A stretch of 64,000 nucleotides of DNA from Arthrobacter sp. MYb227 (lineage in GTDB: Bacteria; Actinomycetota; Actinomycetes; Actinomycetales; Micrococcaceae): the NCBI RefSeq assembly GCF_002975435.1, contig NZ_PCPT01000007.1:1-64000 (forward strand), read 5' to 3'. How positions within the stretch are numbered: position 1 is the first letter of the stretch; every line of letters starts with the position of its first letter. Below, one piece after another: positions 17,306 to 27,227 of the stretch. The notes under the pieces are model-generated. The model had not been told where the DNA came from. It made no database searches and worked only from the letters and a program-made list of their open reading frames with translations. The position numbers were made by a program, and so were the translations under genes.

Positions 17306-17358
17306 ATATGGCGTCGTGGCTTGAGACAGAATTTCTGCCGCACACCACGACGCCATAT
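17306..17358 (-). terminator. Hairpin downstream of fumC
   Basis: ATATGGCGTCGTGG (17306-17319) pairs perfectly with 17345-17358 across a 25-base loop. It starts about 20 bases after the fumC stop in the direction of transcription; no clear T run, so termination is likely but not certain. Confidence 0.6.
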
Positions 17359-17379
17359 CGACGCGGGGCCGGGGCGTCC

Positions 17380-18792
17380 CTAGTGTTTCCCGGTCATTGT
17401 TGTGACATCGAGTAACTCATCGAGCTGCGCCTCGGTCAGCTCACCGCGTTCAACGAATCCCAGAGCCACGGTCGCCTCGCGAACCGTGAGCCCGTCGGCT
17501 ACTGCCTTCTTAGCGATCTTTGCTGCATTCTCATAGCCAATGACCTTATTCAACGGGGTCACGATCGAGGGCGAGGCCTCGGCCAGGAAACGTGCACGTT
17601 CAACGTTCGCGGTGATCCCCTCAACCATTTTTTCCGCCATGACACGGGTTGTATTACCTAACAGCCGGATCGATTCGAGAAGATTCGAGGCCATCACCGG
17701 GATGCCCACGTTCAACTCGAACGCGCCATTGGTACCGGACCATGCGATGGCCGTGTCATTTCCAATGATCTGGGCTGCAACCATGATGGCCGCTTCGGAG
17801 ATGACGGGGTTGACCTTGCCCGGCATGATCGAGGACCCCGGCTGCAAATCCGGGATGGCAATTTCACCCAGACCGGTGTTTGGGCCAGAGCCCATCCAGC
17901 GCAGGTCATTGTTGATCTTCATCAGTGAGATCGCGATGTTCCGCAGCTGTGCCGAGGCCTCAATGAGCCCGTCCCTGTTGGCCTGAGCCTCAAAGTGGTT
18001 CCGCGCCTCGGTAATCGGTAGCCCGGTGTCATCGGCCAGCAGTTTGATGACCAGTTGCGGGAACCCTTCGGGGGTGTTGATCCCGGTTCCCACCGCGGTG
18101 CCACCCAGCGGTACCTCGGCAACCCGCGGTAACGATGCCAGGATACGTTCGATGCCATAGCGCATCTGGGCGGCATAGCCACCAAATTCTTGACCCAGGG
18201 TGACCGGGGTGGCATCCATCAGGTGGGTGCGCCCGGATTTCACAACATCCTTGAATTCTGCGGCCTTGGCATCAAGGGAGGTGGCAAGTTTCTCAAGACC
18301 CGGGATCACATCCCCTAGCAGTCCCGCTGTCGCTGCGACGTGCACCGAAGTGGGGAATACATCGTTTGAGGACTGGGAGGCATTGACGTGGTCGTTGGGG
18401 TGTACAACGGTTTGTGACCCCTGCTCACTCAAGGCACGGGTTGCAAGTTCGGCAAGGACCTCATTCATATTCATATTTGACGAGGTACCCGAACCCGTTT
18501 GGAATACATCGATGGGGAAATGAGCATCATACTTATTTGCCGCGACCTCGTCCGCTGCTGCAACAATCGCCGCAGCCCGCTCGGTATCCAAGACCCCCAG
18601 CTCAAGGTTGGCACGTGCTGCCGCCTTCTTCACCAAGGCAAGAGCGCGAATATGGGTCGATTCAAGTTTCTTCCCAGAGATGGGGAAGTTTTCTACTGCA
18701 CGTTGAGTCTGTGCCCTATACAGCGCAGCTGCGGGTACCCGAACCTCACCCATGGTGTCGTGTTCAATGCGGAAGTCAGCTGAATTATCCAT
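17380..18792 (-). CDS. fumC: Class II fumarate hydratase
   Basis: 470 residues, cytoplasmic homotetramer of the aspartase/fumarase family that hydrates fumarate to L-malate in the TCA cycle. Signatures: [14 protein letters not shown] near residue 100, [14 protein letters not shown] near 130, [16 protein letters not shown] near 185 and the family signature [12 protein letters not shown] near 320 on the mobile catalytic loop. ATG 18792 gives the family length; the open frame runs 15 codons further up. It shares strand and order with the carbonic anhydrase and DUF4245 genes and with Rv1098c-Rv1099c-Rv1100 next to glpX. Confidence 0.95.
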   Translation of the reverse strand: MDNSADFRIEHDTMGEVRVPAAALYRAQTQRAVENFPISGKKLESTHIRALALVKKAAARANLELGVLDTERAAAIVAAADEVAANKYDAHFPIDVFQTGSGTSSNMNMNEVLAELATRALSEQGSQTVVHPNDHVNASQSSNDVFPTSVHVAATAGLLGDVIPGLEKLATSLDAKAAEFKDVVKSGRTHLMDATPVTLGQEFGGYAAQMRYGIERILASLPRVAEVPLGGTAVGTGINTPEGFPQLVIKLLADDTGLPITEARNHFEAQANRDGLIEASAQLRNIAISLMKINNDLRWMGSGPNTGLGEIAIPDLQPGSSIMPGKVNPVISEAAIMVAAQIIGNDTAIAWSGTNGAFELNVGIPVMASNLLESIRLLGNTTRVMAEKMVEGITANVERARFLAEASPSIVTPLNKVIGYENAAKIAKKAVADGLTVREATVALGFVERGELTEAQLDELLDVTTMTGKH

Positions 18793-18941
18793 AGCACCCA
18801 CGCTACGCCCGCATAAGTAGAAAAGGCAGGTGGTCATGCAATTGGCGAAACCGGGAATAGAAAAGCAATGGTGTCCATCGGGAATAATTTCCCAGCAGCA
18901 CCATCGCTTTAGCTAAAACTTTGCAGCTTTTGGGCTAGGCC

Positions 18942-19580
18942 TCAGAGAACCCCGAACCCGGAAACCATCTCCGCCTTACCCTCGGCTAGGCGATAGGTGA
19001 CACCAATGACGGCGGTGCGGCCCTCATCTACAGCGTTTGAGATGAGTCGGGATTGCTCAACTAGGCGGTGAGTTGTCTGCTGGACGTGCTCAACAACCGT
19101 TGTATTAACGTCGTGGATTCCATTGCGGTTAGCAGCAATCACCGAGGGAGTAATGTGCTCAACAAGATCGCGAATGAATCCCGGAGGCATGTGCCCGGTC
19201 TCCACCGAGCGGATGGTTGCCGTCACGGCACCGCAGGAGTCATGACCCAAGACCACAATCAAGGGGACATTGAGCAGATCAACCGAGTATTCGAGGGATC
19301 CGAGAGCTGCGGCATCAATGACGTGTCCGGCGGTACGCACCACAAAGACGTCACCCAGACCGAGATCAAAAATAATTTCTGCAGCGAGCCGCGAATCCGA
19401 GCAACCGAAAATTACCGCAAAAGGATATTGGCTATTGATCAGTGAATGCCTGCGCAACGCATCCTGATTTGGATGATCGGTCCGGTCAGAAACAAAGCGG
19501 GAGTTTCCTTCGCGCAGCTTCCGCCACGCTTGGGCAGGAGTAAGCGCTAGATTCTCGAGCTGGGCATCGAATTCGTTCAT
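18942..19580 (-). CDS. Beta-class carbonic anhydrase
   Basis: About 212 residues; interconverts CO2 and bicarbonate. Zinc ligands are the Cys of FGCSDSR and the His and Cys of GHDSCGAV, with the Asp-Arg dyad of CSDSR that gates the site. The adjoining GDVFVVRTAGHV segment is family-typical. The frame is open ~65 codons further upstream, but ATG 19580 starts just before the conserved fold and avoids overlapping the DUF4245 gene. No clear ribosome binding site was found before it; a TACGCT seven bases upstream could be the -10 of a leaderless transcript. Confidence 0.9.
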   Translation of the reverse strand: MNEFDAQLENLALTPAQAWRKLREGNSRFVSDRTDHPNQDALRRHSLINSQYPFAVIFGCSDSRLAAEIIFDLGLGDVFVVRTAGHVIDAAALGSLEYSVDLLNVPLIVVLGHDSCGAVTATIRSVETGHMPPGFIRDLVEHITPSVIAANRNGIHDVNTTVVEHVQQTTHRLVEQSRLISNAVDEGRTAVIGVTYRLAEGKAEMVSGFGVL

Positions 19581-19719
19581 GAGTTTTAGCGTATTGCAAC
19601 CAGAGGCATCTGGATGCACCAACGTCGATGCATGACGCTTCGATATGCGAAACGCCGAGGGGATCGGCACATCCGCTGTGGGAAAAGTCTCATGTTTCCC
19701 GCAGGTAGCGGCTAGGCTA

Positions 19720-20388
19720 TCAGGAGCCTTGGACCTGAGCGGTGGCCAAACGCGCCAAGGCCTCAAGTGTTTCAATACCGCTTTCGCTGCTCAAAACGAT
19801 GGTTGAGGTACCGATCGTAGAAAGCAGTACCTGGCTCTTATCTTTCTTGCGCAATTCCCACGCAACGCCATCTACAAGATGCTCACCGGCTGGTACCGCA
19901 TTATCGGTAACTGTTGCAAGCCACGAAGGGTTTACATCTCCGGTCTGCCTGACCCAGACAAACTTGTCATCGTGGGTGACAACACCAAATTCCCAGTACT
20001 TGATGCCATCAATGTTTCCGGTGAGCCACCGTGCAAAATTCACGTAATCACCCTCCGGAAGGGCAGGTGCCCACGGGGTAAAGACGGCATCCGCGGCGGC
20101 CTGCGAGGCAACAGCCGAAATATCTACTGGCTGACGGTATGTCTCGGCCTTGCTGGCCGGGTTAATGAAAATAATGGGCAACGCAACGGCAACAGTGAGC
20201 ACCACAGAAATGATCATGCCCTTGAGCGTCTGGTTGGCACGTTTTGCCTGTGACGGGGTCAAAACCGGAGTGATTTCCGGGGCTGTTTCCGCTTCACCGG
20301 TGGTACCTGCGGGCAGGTCGGTGGCCTCGGTGGGCGCCGAGGTTGGAGTGGACACGGTAGCTGCTGGGTCTTCGGGGTGCTGGCTCAC
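19720..20388 (-). CDS. DUF4245 membrane-anchored protein
   Basis: 222 residues: a Pro/Thr/Ala-rich, disordered cytoplasmic N-terminus of ~55 residues, one membrane span ([18 protein letters not shown]) and an extracytoplasmic ~140-residue domain. This is the DUF4245 pattern, an actinobacterial family whose gene is beside glpX in mycobacteria as well (Rv1100). Function unknown. Start placed at GTG 20388; the frame is open further upstream into the glpX leader. It is divergent from glpX, with 149 bases between starts. Confidence 0.82.
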   Translation of the reverse strand: MSQHPEDPAATVSTPTSAPTEATDLPAGTTGEAETAPEITPVLTPSQAKRANQTLKGMIISVVLTVAVALPIIFINPASKAETYRQPVDISAVASQAAADAVFTPWAPALPEGDYVNFARWLTGNIDGIKYWEFGVVTHDDKFVWVRQTGDVNPSWLATVTDNAVPAGEHLVDGVAWELRKKDKSQVLLSTIGTSTIVLSSESGIETLEALARLATAQVQGS

Positions 20389-20537
20389 CCAACCATTCTC
20401 GCCTATTGCGCCCGCAGAATCTAAACGTGATATCCCGGTCACCTTCGGTTCATGAGGCGGTGCCTTCGAAGAACGAGCGATATGATGGAAGGCGTTGGCC
20501 CCCGGCAAACGAACAGATCTCAAAGACGAGGAAGACC

Positions 20538-21560
20538 GTGACTGAAGCCACGAATTTTGCCCACCTGTCCCCACGGCTTTCGGTTAGCGACGCCGAACCG
20601 GACCGTAACCTAGCACTTGAATTGGTGCGCGCCACCGAAGCAGCAGCCATTGCCTCTAGCCCCTGGGTTGGATTTGGCGATAAGAATGCTGCCGACGGTG
20701 CCGCAGTTGACGCCATGCGTTCACTGCTCTCCACTGTCTCCTTCAATGGCGTAGTTGTCATTGGTGAAGGCGAAAAAGATGAAGCACCGATGCTGTTCAA
20801 TGGCGAACACGTGGGAGACGGCAACGGCGCCGAATGCGACGTAGCCGTTGACCCGATTGATGGCACCCGGTTGGCCGCCTTAGGCATTAACAATGCCCTC
20901 TCGGTTCTTGCCGTAGCAGACCGTGGCTCAATGTTTGATCCCTCGGCAGTCTTCTACATGGAGAAGCTTGTCACCGGCCCCGAAGCGGCGGAGCTTGTTG
21001 ACCTGCGCCTGCCGGTCAAGCAGAACCTGCACCTGATCGCTAAGGCTAAGGGCAAGAAGGTTTCCCAGATCACCGTGTGTATCTTGGACCGCCCGCGTCA
21101 CGCTGGCCTGGTCGAAGAGATCCGTGCCGCTGGTGCGCGCACCAAGTTCATCATGGACGGCGATGTTGCCGGCGCCATTGCCGCGACCCGCGAGGGAACC
21201 GGCGTTGACGCACTGATGGGCATTGGTGGCACCCCGGAAGGCATTGTCACCGCCTGTGCCATCAAGTCGCTCGGCGGCATCATTCAGGGCCGTCTGTGGC
21301 CCACAGACGATGATGAGAAGCAGAAGGCCATCGACGCCGGACACGATCTTGACCGCGTACTGACCACCAATGATCTGGTAACCAGCGACAACTGCTACTT
21401 TGCGGCAACCGGTATCACCGATGGTGACCTGCTGCGCGGTGTGCGGTACAAGAACGGCCGTATCCAGACCCAGTCGATCGTCATGCGCTCGAAGTCCGGC
21501 ACCATTCGCTTTGTTGAAGGCGAACACCAGTCGGATAAGTGGGAAGCCTACACCCGCTAA
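20538..21560 (+). CDS. glpX: Class II fructose-1,6-bisphosphatase
   Basis: About 340 residues, hydrolyses fructose 1,6-bisphosphate to fructose 6-phosphate; in actinobacteria GlpX is commonly the main gluconeogenic FBPase. Metal-binding motifs are [10 protein letters not shown] near residue 77 and [10 protein letters not shown] near 103; downstream the [10 protein letters not shown] segment closes the active site. GTG 20538 has GAGGAA five bases upstream and is a sound start although the frame extends to 20406. A 23-bp terminator follows. Confidence 0.95.
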   Translation: MTEATNFAHLSPRLSVSDAEPDRNLALELVRATEAAAIASSPWVGFGDKNAADGAAVDAMRSLLSTVSFNGVVVIGEGEKDEAPMLFNGEHVGDGNGAECDVAVDPIDGTRLAALGINNALSVLAVADRGSMFDPSAVFYMEKLVTGPEAAELVDLRLPVKQNLHLIAKAKGKKVSQITVCILDRPRHAGLVEEIRAAGARTKFIMDGDVAGAIAATREGTGVDALMGIGGTPEGIVTACAIKSLGGIIQGRLWPTDDDEKQKAIDAGHDLDRVLTTNDLVTSDNCYFAATGITDGDLLRGVRYKNGRIQTQSIVMRSKSGTIRFVEGEHQSDKWEAYTR

Positions 21561-21575
21561 ATTACTTTCGTAGCA

Positions 21576-21625
21576 AAAGACTGTGGGGCCGGTACAAGTT
21601 TTCTTGTACCGGCCCCACAGTCTTT
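21576..21625. terminator. 23-bp perfect bidirectional terminator
   Basis: Bases 21576-21598 are the exact reverse complement of 21603-21625 around a TTTT loop, bounded by A and T runs. It serves convergent glpX and manA. Confidence 0.9.
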
Positions 21626-21638
21626 AAAACGTTATCGA

Positions 21639-22895
21639 CTATGCGGATTCTTGCGGTGTCACGGCGAAAGCTCGGCCCGCTGCATTAGCGCTGCGTCGAG
21701 CCATCGCCGGGGCCTCATTGGCACCAATAAATAGCGAATCTCCGCGCCGGAGTAGTTCATCACCGCGCGGGGTATCAACAAGGATTTCACCTTCAACACA
21801 TAGAACTATCACCGGTCCATGTGCGGCAATTGGAACATCGCCACCAGCCATATCGCCGGCATCGGCATTTTTGGCAAGTTCGATGTGTTGGAGTTGGAAC
21901 TCGGCAAAGGGCGGGGTGAAAATCTGCTGCCCAAACATTGTGGAAACCGGTTCCAATAACGGAACACCGAGAGATTCAAAACGAGTAATGCGCAAGAGCT
22001 CTGCGACATCGATGTGTTTGGGGGTCAACCCGCCACGCAACACATTATCCGAGTTGGCCATGACCTCAACGCCCAACCCACGCAGGTAGGCATGCACGTT
22101 TCCGGCATCCAAATAGATCGCTTGACCCGGAGCGAGAACTACCAGGTTCAGCAATAGCGAGACAAGTACACCAATATCGTTGGGGTAATGCTCATTGATC
22201 TTTGGCAGTTCCGCCAAGGAGATATGCTCGGCAAGTTCCGGATGCGTCTTGACGGCGGCCACAGCTGCGGCGACCAAGCTGCCGGGTTCTGCTGCTGGCC
22301 CGAGCAGGTATTCGCACGTTGAGCTCAGGGCAGTTCCCTCATGCGGGTGTGAGAGCAGCGCGGCGATTCGTTCACAGGTCGCTGCATTTTGCTTATCGAG
22401 CACCGCGCCCAGGTCTCTGAAGAGTGCAGCGCTTTGGGCGGGGGAACGGAATCCGCTCAGCGCAGCAAAATCGGTAAGCGCATAAATCATTTCTGGTTTG
22501 TGCGAGGAATCCCGATAGTTTCGGTGCGGTGCATCGGCAGGGAGACCTGCAGCATTCTCTGCAGCAAAACCCGCGGCTGCCTGTTCGGCGGAGGGATGCA
22601 CCTGGATAGACAGTGGTTTTCCTGCGGCCAGTACCTTCACCAAGAAGGGTAGCTGGCCATATTTCTGGGCAATATCTGCTCCCAAGAGTCCCTGCGGGTC
22701 TGCAGCGATCAGCTCATCTAACCCCTGGGGTGCTCCAGCACCGGTGCTTGTGGTCAGTGATGGGGAACCAGGGTGAGCACCAAGCCACATTTCGGCTTCT
22801 GGCTTGCCGCTAGGAGTGCTCCCCAAAAGATTGGAAATAGCGCCGGAAGATCCCCAGGCGTAATCACGGATGGTGTTTGTCAGGCGATACATCAT
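21639..22895 (-). CDS. manA: Mannose-6-phosphate isomerase, class I
   Basis: 418 residues, zinc enzyme interconverting fructose 6-phosphate and mannose 6-phosphate, feeding GDP-mannose and thus mannosylation. Class I features: DYAWGS near the start, EMWLGAHPGSPS, the zinc-site QVHPS and HKPEMIYAL segments, and the C-terminal GLTPKHIDV. Two ATG codons stand in tandem (22895 and 22892); AAAGGA upstream fits the second best. It lies 33 bases after the LCP gene on the same strand, so it may be read from the purK-purE-LCP transcript. Confidence 0.94.
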   Translation of the reverse strand: MMYRLTNTIRDYAWGSSGAISNLLGSTPSGKPEAEMWLGAHPGSPSLTTSTGAGAPQGLDELIAADPQGLLGADIAQKYGQLPFLVKVLAAGKPLSIQVHPSAEQAAAGFAAENAAGLPADAPHRNYRDSSHKPEMIYALTDFAALSGFRSPAQSAALFRDLGAVLDKQNAATCERIAALLSHPHEGTALSSTCEYLLGPAAEPGSLVAAAVAAVKTHPELAEHISLAELPKINEHYPNDIGVLVSLLLNLVVLAPGQAIYLDAGNVHAYLRGLGVEVMANSDNVLRGGLTPKHIDVAELLRITRFESLGVPLLEPVSTMFGQQIFTPPFAEFQLQHIELAKNADAGDMAGGDVPIAAHGPVIVLCVEGEILVDTPRGDELLRRGDSLFIGANEAPAMARRSANAAGRAFAVTPQESA

Positions 22896-22928
22896 GGTCC
22901 TTTGGACATCAATGGGTGGTGCCCCAGC

Positions 22929-24569
22929 TTAGGGCACCGAACACTCGTTGTTATTTGCTGCAATCTTATTGATTAGGTCTTTTCGACCAATCTGTTCGAG
23001 CTGTACAAGATACTCTTCGGTGATGGGGCTACCATCGCGCTTGGTGGTCGGAACATCCTCGTTGACCTCATTGACCTTGCCGGGGGAGCTATTACGCCCA
23101 CTGGAGGAGGTAGTTTTCTCCTCGGTGGCAGGGCTGGAGGACGCTGCTGATCCCGACGAATCGGTGTTGGTTTCGGTGCCCTTGGACGCTTGCGTGGTCT
23201 TGGGTTTGGCGCCCGACTCCTTTTCGATCAGCGACTCGATGCGTGCATGGATTTGATCAAAATCTGGGTAGGTGGAGAATTTATCGGAGGCCGAACCAAA
23301 ATCGGGGGCACCTAGAGTCAACCGTTTGAATGGGGTGGCACGAGCCTTATCTGCAAGGTTGAGGAAGGAACCGAGCTGGGCCTGCGGAATATCGGTTTCC
23401 ACTAGTTGCTTACCTGCATCCATGATCGAGGTGAAGCGGGTGAGCATGGTTTGCGGGCTGAACTGCGAGATCATTGCCTGTTGCAGGCACTGCTGACGAG
23501 CAATGCGGTGGTAATCGGAGGTGAAATCACGTGAACGAGCAAACCAGAGCGCTTGCTTGCCGGTGAATTTATGAACTCCGGGGGCGAACCAGTGAGTGTT
23601 AACCGAGGAGTTGGGCCACTTTTTGGCATTGTAGGGAACCCAACCTCCGGATTCAACGCTTACCCCACCCATGGCATCGATGAAGCCGGCAAAACCTGCC
23701 ATATCGATCATGACGTAGGCCTGCACCTCTAGCCCAGTGGTTCCCTCAATGGCGTCCATGGTTGCCTGTGCACCAGGATTTTTTACCCCGGGGTACAAAT
23801 CTGCATGGTTGTCCGTGGCATTCCGGTAAATAGCGTTAAAAAGGCATTCATTACCGCAGTTGTAGCCATCCGGATACACCTTGCGCATGGGTGAATCCTT
23901 GGCGAACTTGGCGTTCTGGAAGTTACGCGGGATCGAAATGAGCAGAGATTTACCTGTCTTGGCATCTACCGACAGTAGCGACATGGAGTCGGTGCGGACC
24001 CCATCACGGTTCCCGGCGGAGTCGGCACCAAAAACTGCAATATTGTAGCGGCCATTGACCGGCTTGAAGGCAGGAGCCGTAGTGAAAACGTTTGAAATAG
24101 TTTCCCGCCCCTTATTGAGCACAAACGCTCCATAACCCAGTGCGCCGCTTGTGCCAACAACAGCCAAAACCAGGCCAGCACCAATGATCATCCGAGCCCC
24201 GGGGGCCAAAAGCTTGGGACGAATGATCGAGAGGGTGTTGAGGAAAAGTAGTAACCAACCTGCCGCCAAAGCAACCAAGATGATGCTGGTACTCAACTGA
24301 ACCCACTGCTGAGCAAAAAAGCTCAGCAGCCAATCACGCTTGAGTAGCAACAACAGGACCAGCGCAATCACCACGGCCCAACAGGCCATGGTGATGCGCA
24401 TGGCGAACCTGCCAACCGCATGCTGACCCGATACCGACTGGGCACTGCCAGGGAAGAACAAGGTCATCAATAACAGCATGAACGCGCGCTTGGAACGCAC
24501 CGGTGCTGCCACTGAAGCCGGGTCGGGTAAGACGCCTTGATCGCGTGCGGTACGGCGGGTCGATGTCAT
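22929..24569 (-). CDS. LytR-CpsA-Psr (LCP) family wall-polymer ligase
   Basis: 546 residues. Three to four membrane helices in the first ~145 residues precede the extracytoplasmic LCP domain, seen as FGADSAGNRDGVRTDSM (Asp/Arg site), SLLISIPRNFQ, a YPDGYNCGNECLF insertion with a Cys pair, and ALWFARSRDFTSDYHRIARQ carrying catalytic Arg residues. The C-terminal ~90 residues are Ser/Thr-rich and then a charged tail. LCP enzymes transfer polyprenyl-linked glycopolymers to peptidoglycan (arabinogalactan in mycobacteria). AAGGA precedes ATG 24569. Only 8 bases separate it from purE, so one transcript is likely. Homologous block: Rv3267. Confidence 0.93.
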   Translation of the reverse strand: MTSTRRTARDQGVLPDPASVAAPVRSKRAFMLLLMTLFFPGSAQSVSGQHAVGRFAMRITMACWAVVIALVLLLLLKRDWLLSFFAQQWVQLSTSIILVALAAGWLLLFLNTLSIIRPKLLAPGARMIIGAGLVLAVVGTSGALGYGAFVLNKGRETISNVFTTAPAFKPVNGRYNIAVFGADSAGNRDGVRTDSMSLLSVDAKTGKSLLISIPRNFQNAKFAKDSPMRKVYPDGYNCGNECLFNAIYRNATDNHADLYPGVKNPGAQATMDAIEGTTGLEVQAYVMIDMAGFAGFIDAMGGVSVESGGWVPYNAKKWPNSSVNTHWFAPGVHKFTGKQALWFARSRDFTSDYHRIARQQCLQQAMISQFSPQTMLTRFTSIMDAGKQLVETDIPQAQLGSFLNLADKARATPFKRLTLGAPDFGSASDKFSTYPDFDQIHARIESLIEKESGAKPKTTQASKGTETNTDSSGSAASSSPATEEKTTSSSGRNSSPGKVNEVNEDVPTTKRDGSPITEEYLVQLEQIGRKDLINKIAANNNECSVP

Positions 24570-24577
24570 ATAGGTCC

Positions 24578-25108
24578 TTAGGCGCCGAAGTCGGTTGCTG
24601 CAGCTGCGCGCAGGGCCGCACCCTTATCGGAAGCGATCTGGCGTAGCGACTGAGCATATTCAACGAGCGCAGTGCGCAGGGTAGCTGCAAGTTCATCGGT
24701 TCCTGCGGCAAGGATCCGTGCTGCAAGCAGGCCTGCATTCTTGGCTCCACCAATGGATACCGTCGCCACCGGAACACCAGCGGGCATTTGTACGATGGAA
24801 AGCAGCGAGTCCATGCCGTCGAGGGTCTTAAGTGGAACCGGAACTCCGATCACCGGAAGCGGGGTGACGGAGGCAAGCATCCCGGGCAGGTGGGCAGCGC
24901 CTCCGGCACCGGCAATGATGACGCGGATGCCACGGGTATGGGCTTCTTTGCCATAAGCAATCATGTCTTCGGGCATCCTGTGTGCCGAAACAACATCCGC
25001 CTCAAAGGGGATACCGAATTCGGCCAAGGCCTCGGCGGCCAGCCGCATGACCGGCCAGTCCGAGTCCGAGCCCATGACGAGGCCAACAAGTGGTGCGGGT
25101 GTAGACAT
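24578..25108 (-). CDS. purE: N5-carboxyaminoimidazole ribonucleotide mutase
   Basis: 176 residues; class I PurE converting N5-CAIR to CAIR in purine synthesis. Signatures: [13 protein letters not shown] at the N-terminus, [11 protein letters not shown] with the catalytic His, and [15 protein letters not shown]. Its ATG at 25108 overlaps the purK stop by one base (TAATG), so translation is coupled to purK, which supplies its substrate. Confidence 0.96.
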   Translation of the reverse strand: MSTPAPLVGLVMGSDSDWPVMRLAAEALAEFGIPFEADVVSAHRMPEDMIAYGKEAHTRGIRVIIAGAGGAAHLPGMLASVTPLPVIGVPVPLKTLDGMDSLLSIVQMPAGVPVATVSIGGAKNAGLLAARILAAGTDELAATLRTALVEYAQSLRQIASDKGAALRAAAATDFGA

Positions 25109-26301
25109 TATGCATTTCCTTCGGTGCTGGGAACAGGCGTGGTTTCTACGCCATCACGGATCATTGAGGCTACCAAAGTGGCCCGGGCACGCAGGGAATC
25201 TGCGCTTTCGCCGGGCTCGGAGACCACATTTACGTGTCCGATCTTGCGTCCCGGACGAACCGATTTACCGTAGGCATGAACCTTCACACGTGGCTCGGCC
25301 GCCAAGGCTGCTTGGAATGCTGAGAACAGATCCTGGTTTTCGCCACCGAGGTAGTTCTTCATGACTGTAATTTCCGCCAGGGCATCCGTAGCGCCCAAGG
25401 GCAGGTCAAGAACCGCACGCAGGTGTTGTTCAAACTGGCTCGTAATCGAGCCGTTCTGGGTCCAGTGACCGGTGTTGTGTGGACGCATGGCAAGTTCGTT
25501 AATGACAAACCCCGCACCGACGCCCGGAGTTTCAAAAAGTTCGGCAGCCATGACACCGGTGACACCGAATGCCTCGGCGATTCTTAGTGCTGCAGATTCT
25601 GCTGTGTGTGCCACCTCATCGGAGATGTTCTGCGCCGGAGCAATAACCTCATCGCACACACCATCAACCTGGATGGTGTGCACTACATCCCAGGCCTTGG
25701 CCTCACCGGAGGGAGTGCGAGCGACAAGTGCTGAGAGCTCGCGGGCAAAATCGACCTTGTCTTCAGCCAGCAGTGCGCCGTTGCCAAACCAGTCGGCCGC
25801 CTCGCGGGCTTCGGTTGCGTCATTGATCATGCGTACCCCCTTGCCGTCGTAGCCGCCACGGGGGGTCTTGAGCACTATGGGGAAGCCGATCTGCTGCCCA
25901 AAGGTCACAAGCTCTTCAACTGTTTCAACAGCTGCCCACGCCGGATTCGGCAACCCGAGTTTCTCGATTGCTGCACGCATGACCAATTTATCTTGGGCAT
26001 GGATCAGCGCCGCGGGACGCGGCTGGACGTTCACGCCCTCGGCAATCAGCGTCTGCAGATGCTCATTAGGCACGTGCTCATGATCAAACGTCATGACGTC
26101 CAAACCGCGCGCAAATTCACGCAGCGTTGCCAAATCCTTGTAATCACCTACCGGTGCGTCGGCAACAGCGCGCGCTGAAGAAACATCGGGGCTCTCGGCC
26201 AAGATGCGTAGTTCGAAGCCGAGGTTCAATGCCTCGGGGGCCATCATGCGTGCGAGTTGGCCTCCGCCAACAACGCCAATTACTGGAAACGTCACCCCCA
26301 T
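25108..26301 (-). CDS. purK: N5-carboxyaminoimidazole ribonucleotide synthase
   Basis: 397-residue ATP-grasp enzyme making N5-CAIR from AIR, bicarbonate and ATP. Seen: [10 protein letters not shown] at the N-terminus, DKLVMRAA, the ATP-grasp strand [13 protein letters not shown] near residue 150, a glutamate-containing [14 protein letters not shown] near 270 for metal binding, and the terminal [12 protein letters not shown] 26301 is the start. First gene of the purK-purE-LCP(-manA) run and divergent from the GtrA gene. Confidence 0.96.
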   Translation of the reverse strand: MGVTFPVIGVVGGGQLARMMAPEALNLGFELRILAESPDVSSARAVADAPVGDYKDLATLREFARGLDVMTFDHEHVPNEHLQTLIAEGVNVQPRPAALIHAQDKLVMRAAIEKLGLPNPAWAAVETVEELVTFGQQIGFPIVLKTPRGGYDGKGVRMINDATEAREAADWFGNGALLAEDKVDFARELSALVARTPSGEAKAWDVVHTIQVDGVCDEVIAPAQNISDEVAHTAESAALRIAEAFGVTGVMAAELFETPGVGAGFVINELAMRPHNTGHWTQNGSITSQFEQHLRAVLDLPLGATDALAEITVMKNYLGGENQDLFSAFQAALAAEPRVKVHAYGKSVRPGRKIGHVNVVSEPGESADSLRARATLVASMIRDGVETTPVPSTEGNA

Positions 26302-26491
26302 AGCCTACCCAACCTCAACAGGGCTTAGATGAGAATGAAGCGAGATTCGACACCATTCTTGGGTAACTTTCAGTGAACCGCATTAGAATACTTAGGTTGA
26401 CCGGGTCATGTAGTCGCGGTTGAGACGTAACGGCGCTAGCCCAGAGATGGGTTTGAAGCACCGGTATACGAAAACCAATATCTGGAGGACC

Positions 26492-27064
26492 ATGCTGTCG
26501 AAGATCTGGGGCAGGCTTAGCGGGCTCGCGTCAATGATGTGGCGCGAAGTCGCAAAATTTGGCGTTGTAGGCGGGGTAGCGTTCATTATCGACTCCGGCA
26601 TTTACCTCTGGATGCTTGAAGGCCCCATGCATGATTCCGAGGTAAAAGCGAAGATCGTTGCCGGTGTTGTTGCAACGATGTTCTCTTGGGTAGCCAATCG
26701 CTTCTGGACTTTCCGACACCGTCGCCAGGCAAATGTGGTGCGTGAACTGGTGATGTTCCTCATCATGAACGCCATTGGCTTGGGAATCGCCGCTGCCTGC
26801 GTGTGGATCACCAAATACTGGATTGGTCTCACCGACACCACAAGCCTCTTTATTGCGGGATCTGTCGTCGGTTTGGTTCTTGGCACAATTTTCCGCTTCT
26901 TCGCCTACCGTTTCTGGGTCTTTGGCGCAGAGCTGGATCAGGAAGAAGCCTTCGCTAACGATCGGGAACTACTCGGTGTTGGGGTAGAGACCGGCAGCAT
27001 GCGTAAGCTTCAAACACCGGAAACTCCGGGGGCTACTCCCGGAGAAGGAAGCCAAAGCCAGTAA
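26492..27064 (+). CDS. GtrA family membrane protein
   Basis: 190 residues with four predicted membrane helices, starting at FGVVGGVAFIIDSGIYLWML and ending with the RFFAYRFWVFG motif typical of GtrA; a ~45-residue charged tail follows. GtrA proteins are thought to help move or use polyprenyl-linked sugars. ATG 26492 sits behind CTGGAGGA; the frame is open 24 codons further up. In mycobacteria a GtrA gene (Rv3277) also neighbours purK. The C-terminal coding end contains a CTCCGGG...CCCGGAG inverted repeat that could act in termination. Confidence 0.9.
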   Translation: MLSKIWGRLSGLASMMWREVAKFGVVGGVAFIIDSGIYLWMLEGPMHDSEVKAKIVAGVVATMFSWVANRFWTFRHRRQANVVRELVMFLIMNAIGLGIAAACVWITKYWIGLTDTTSLFIAGSVVGLVLGTIFRFFAYRFWVFGAELDQEEAFANDRELLGVGVETGSMRKLQTPETPGATPGEGSQSQ

Positions 27065-27227
27065 CGCACTTATGTCAACGGCTAGCCTTCATTGAAGGTC
27101 CACGCCCTTGGTGATTGAGCAGTAAGCGCGCACAGCTCTTCTGATCGAGGGTGTTAGCTACCGCTAAGATTGCTGCCGTGGCGATCCGCTGCTCCGCCCT
27201 CAAGAAAGCACAAATAGGGAAAAGAGC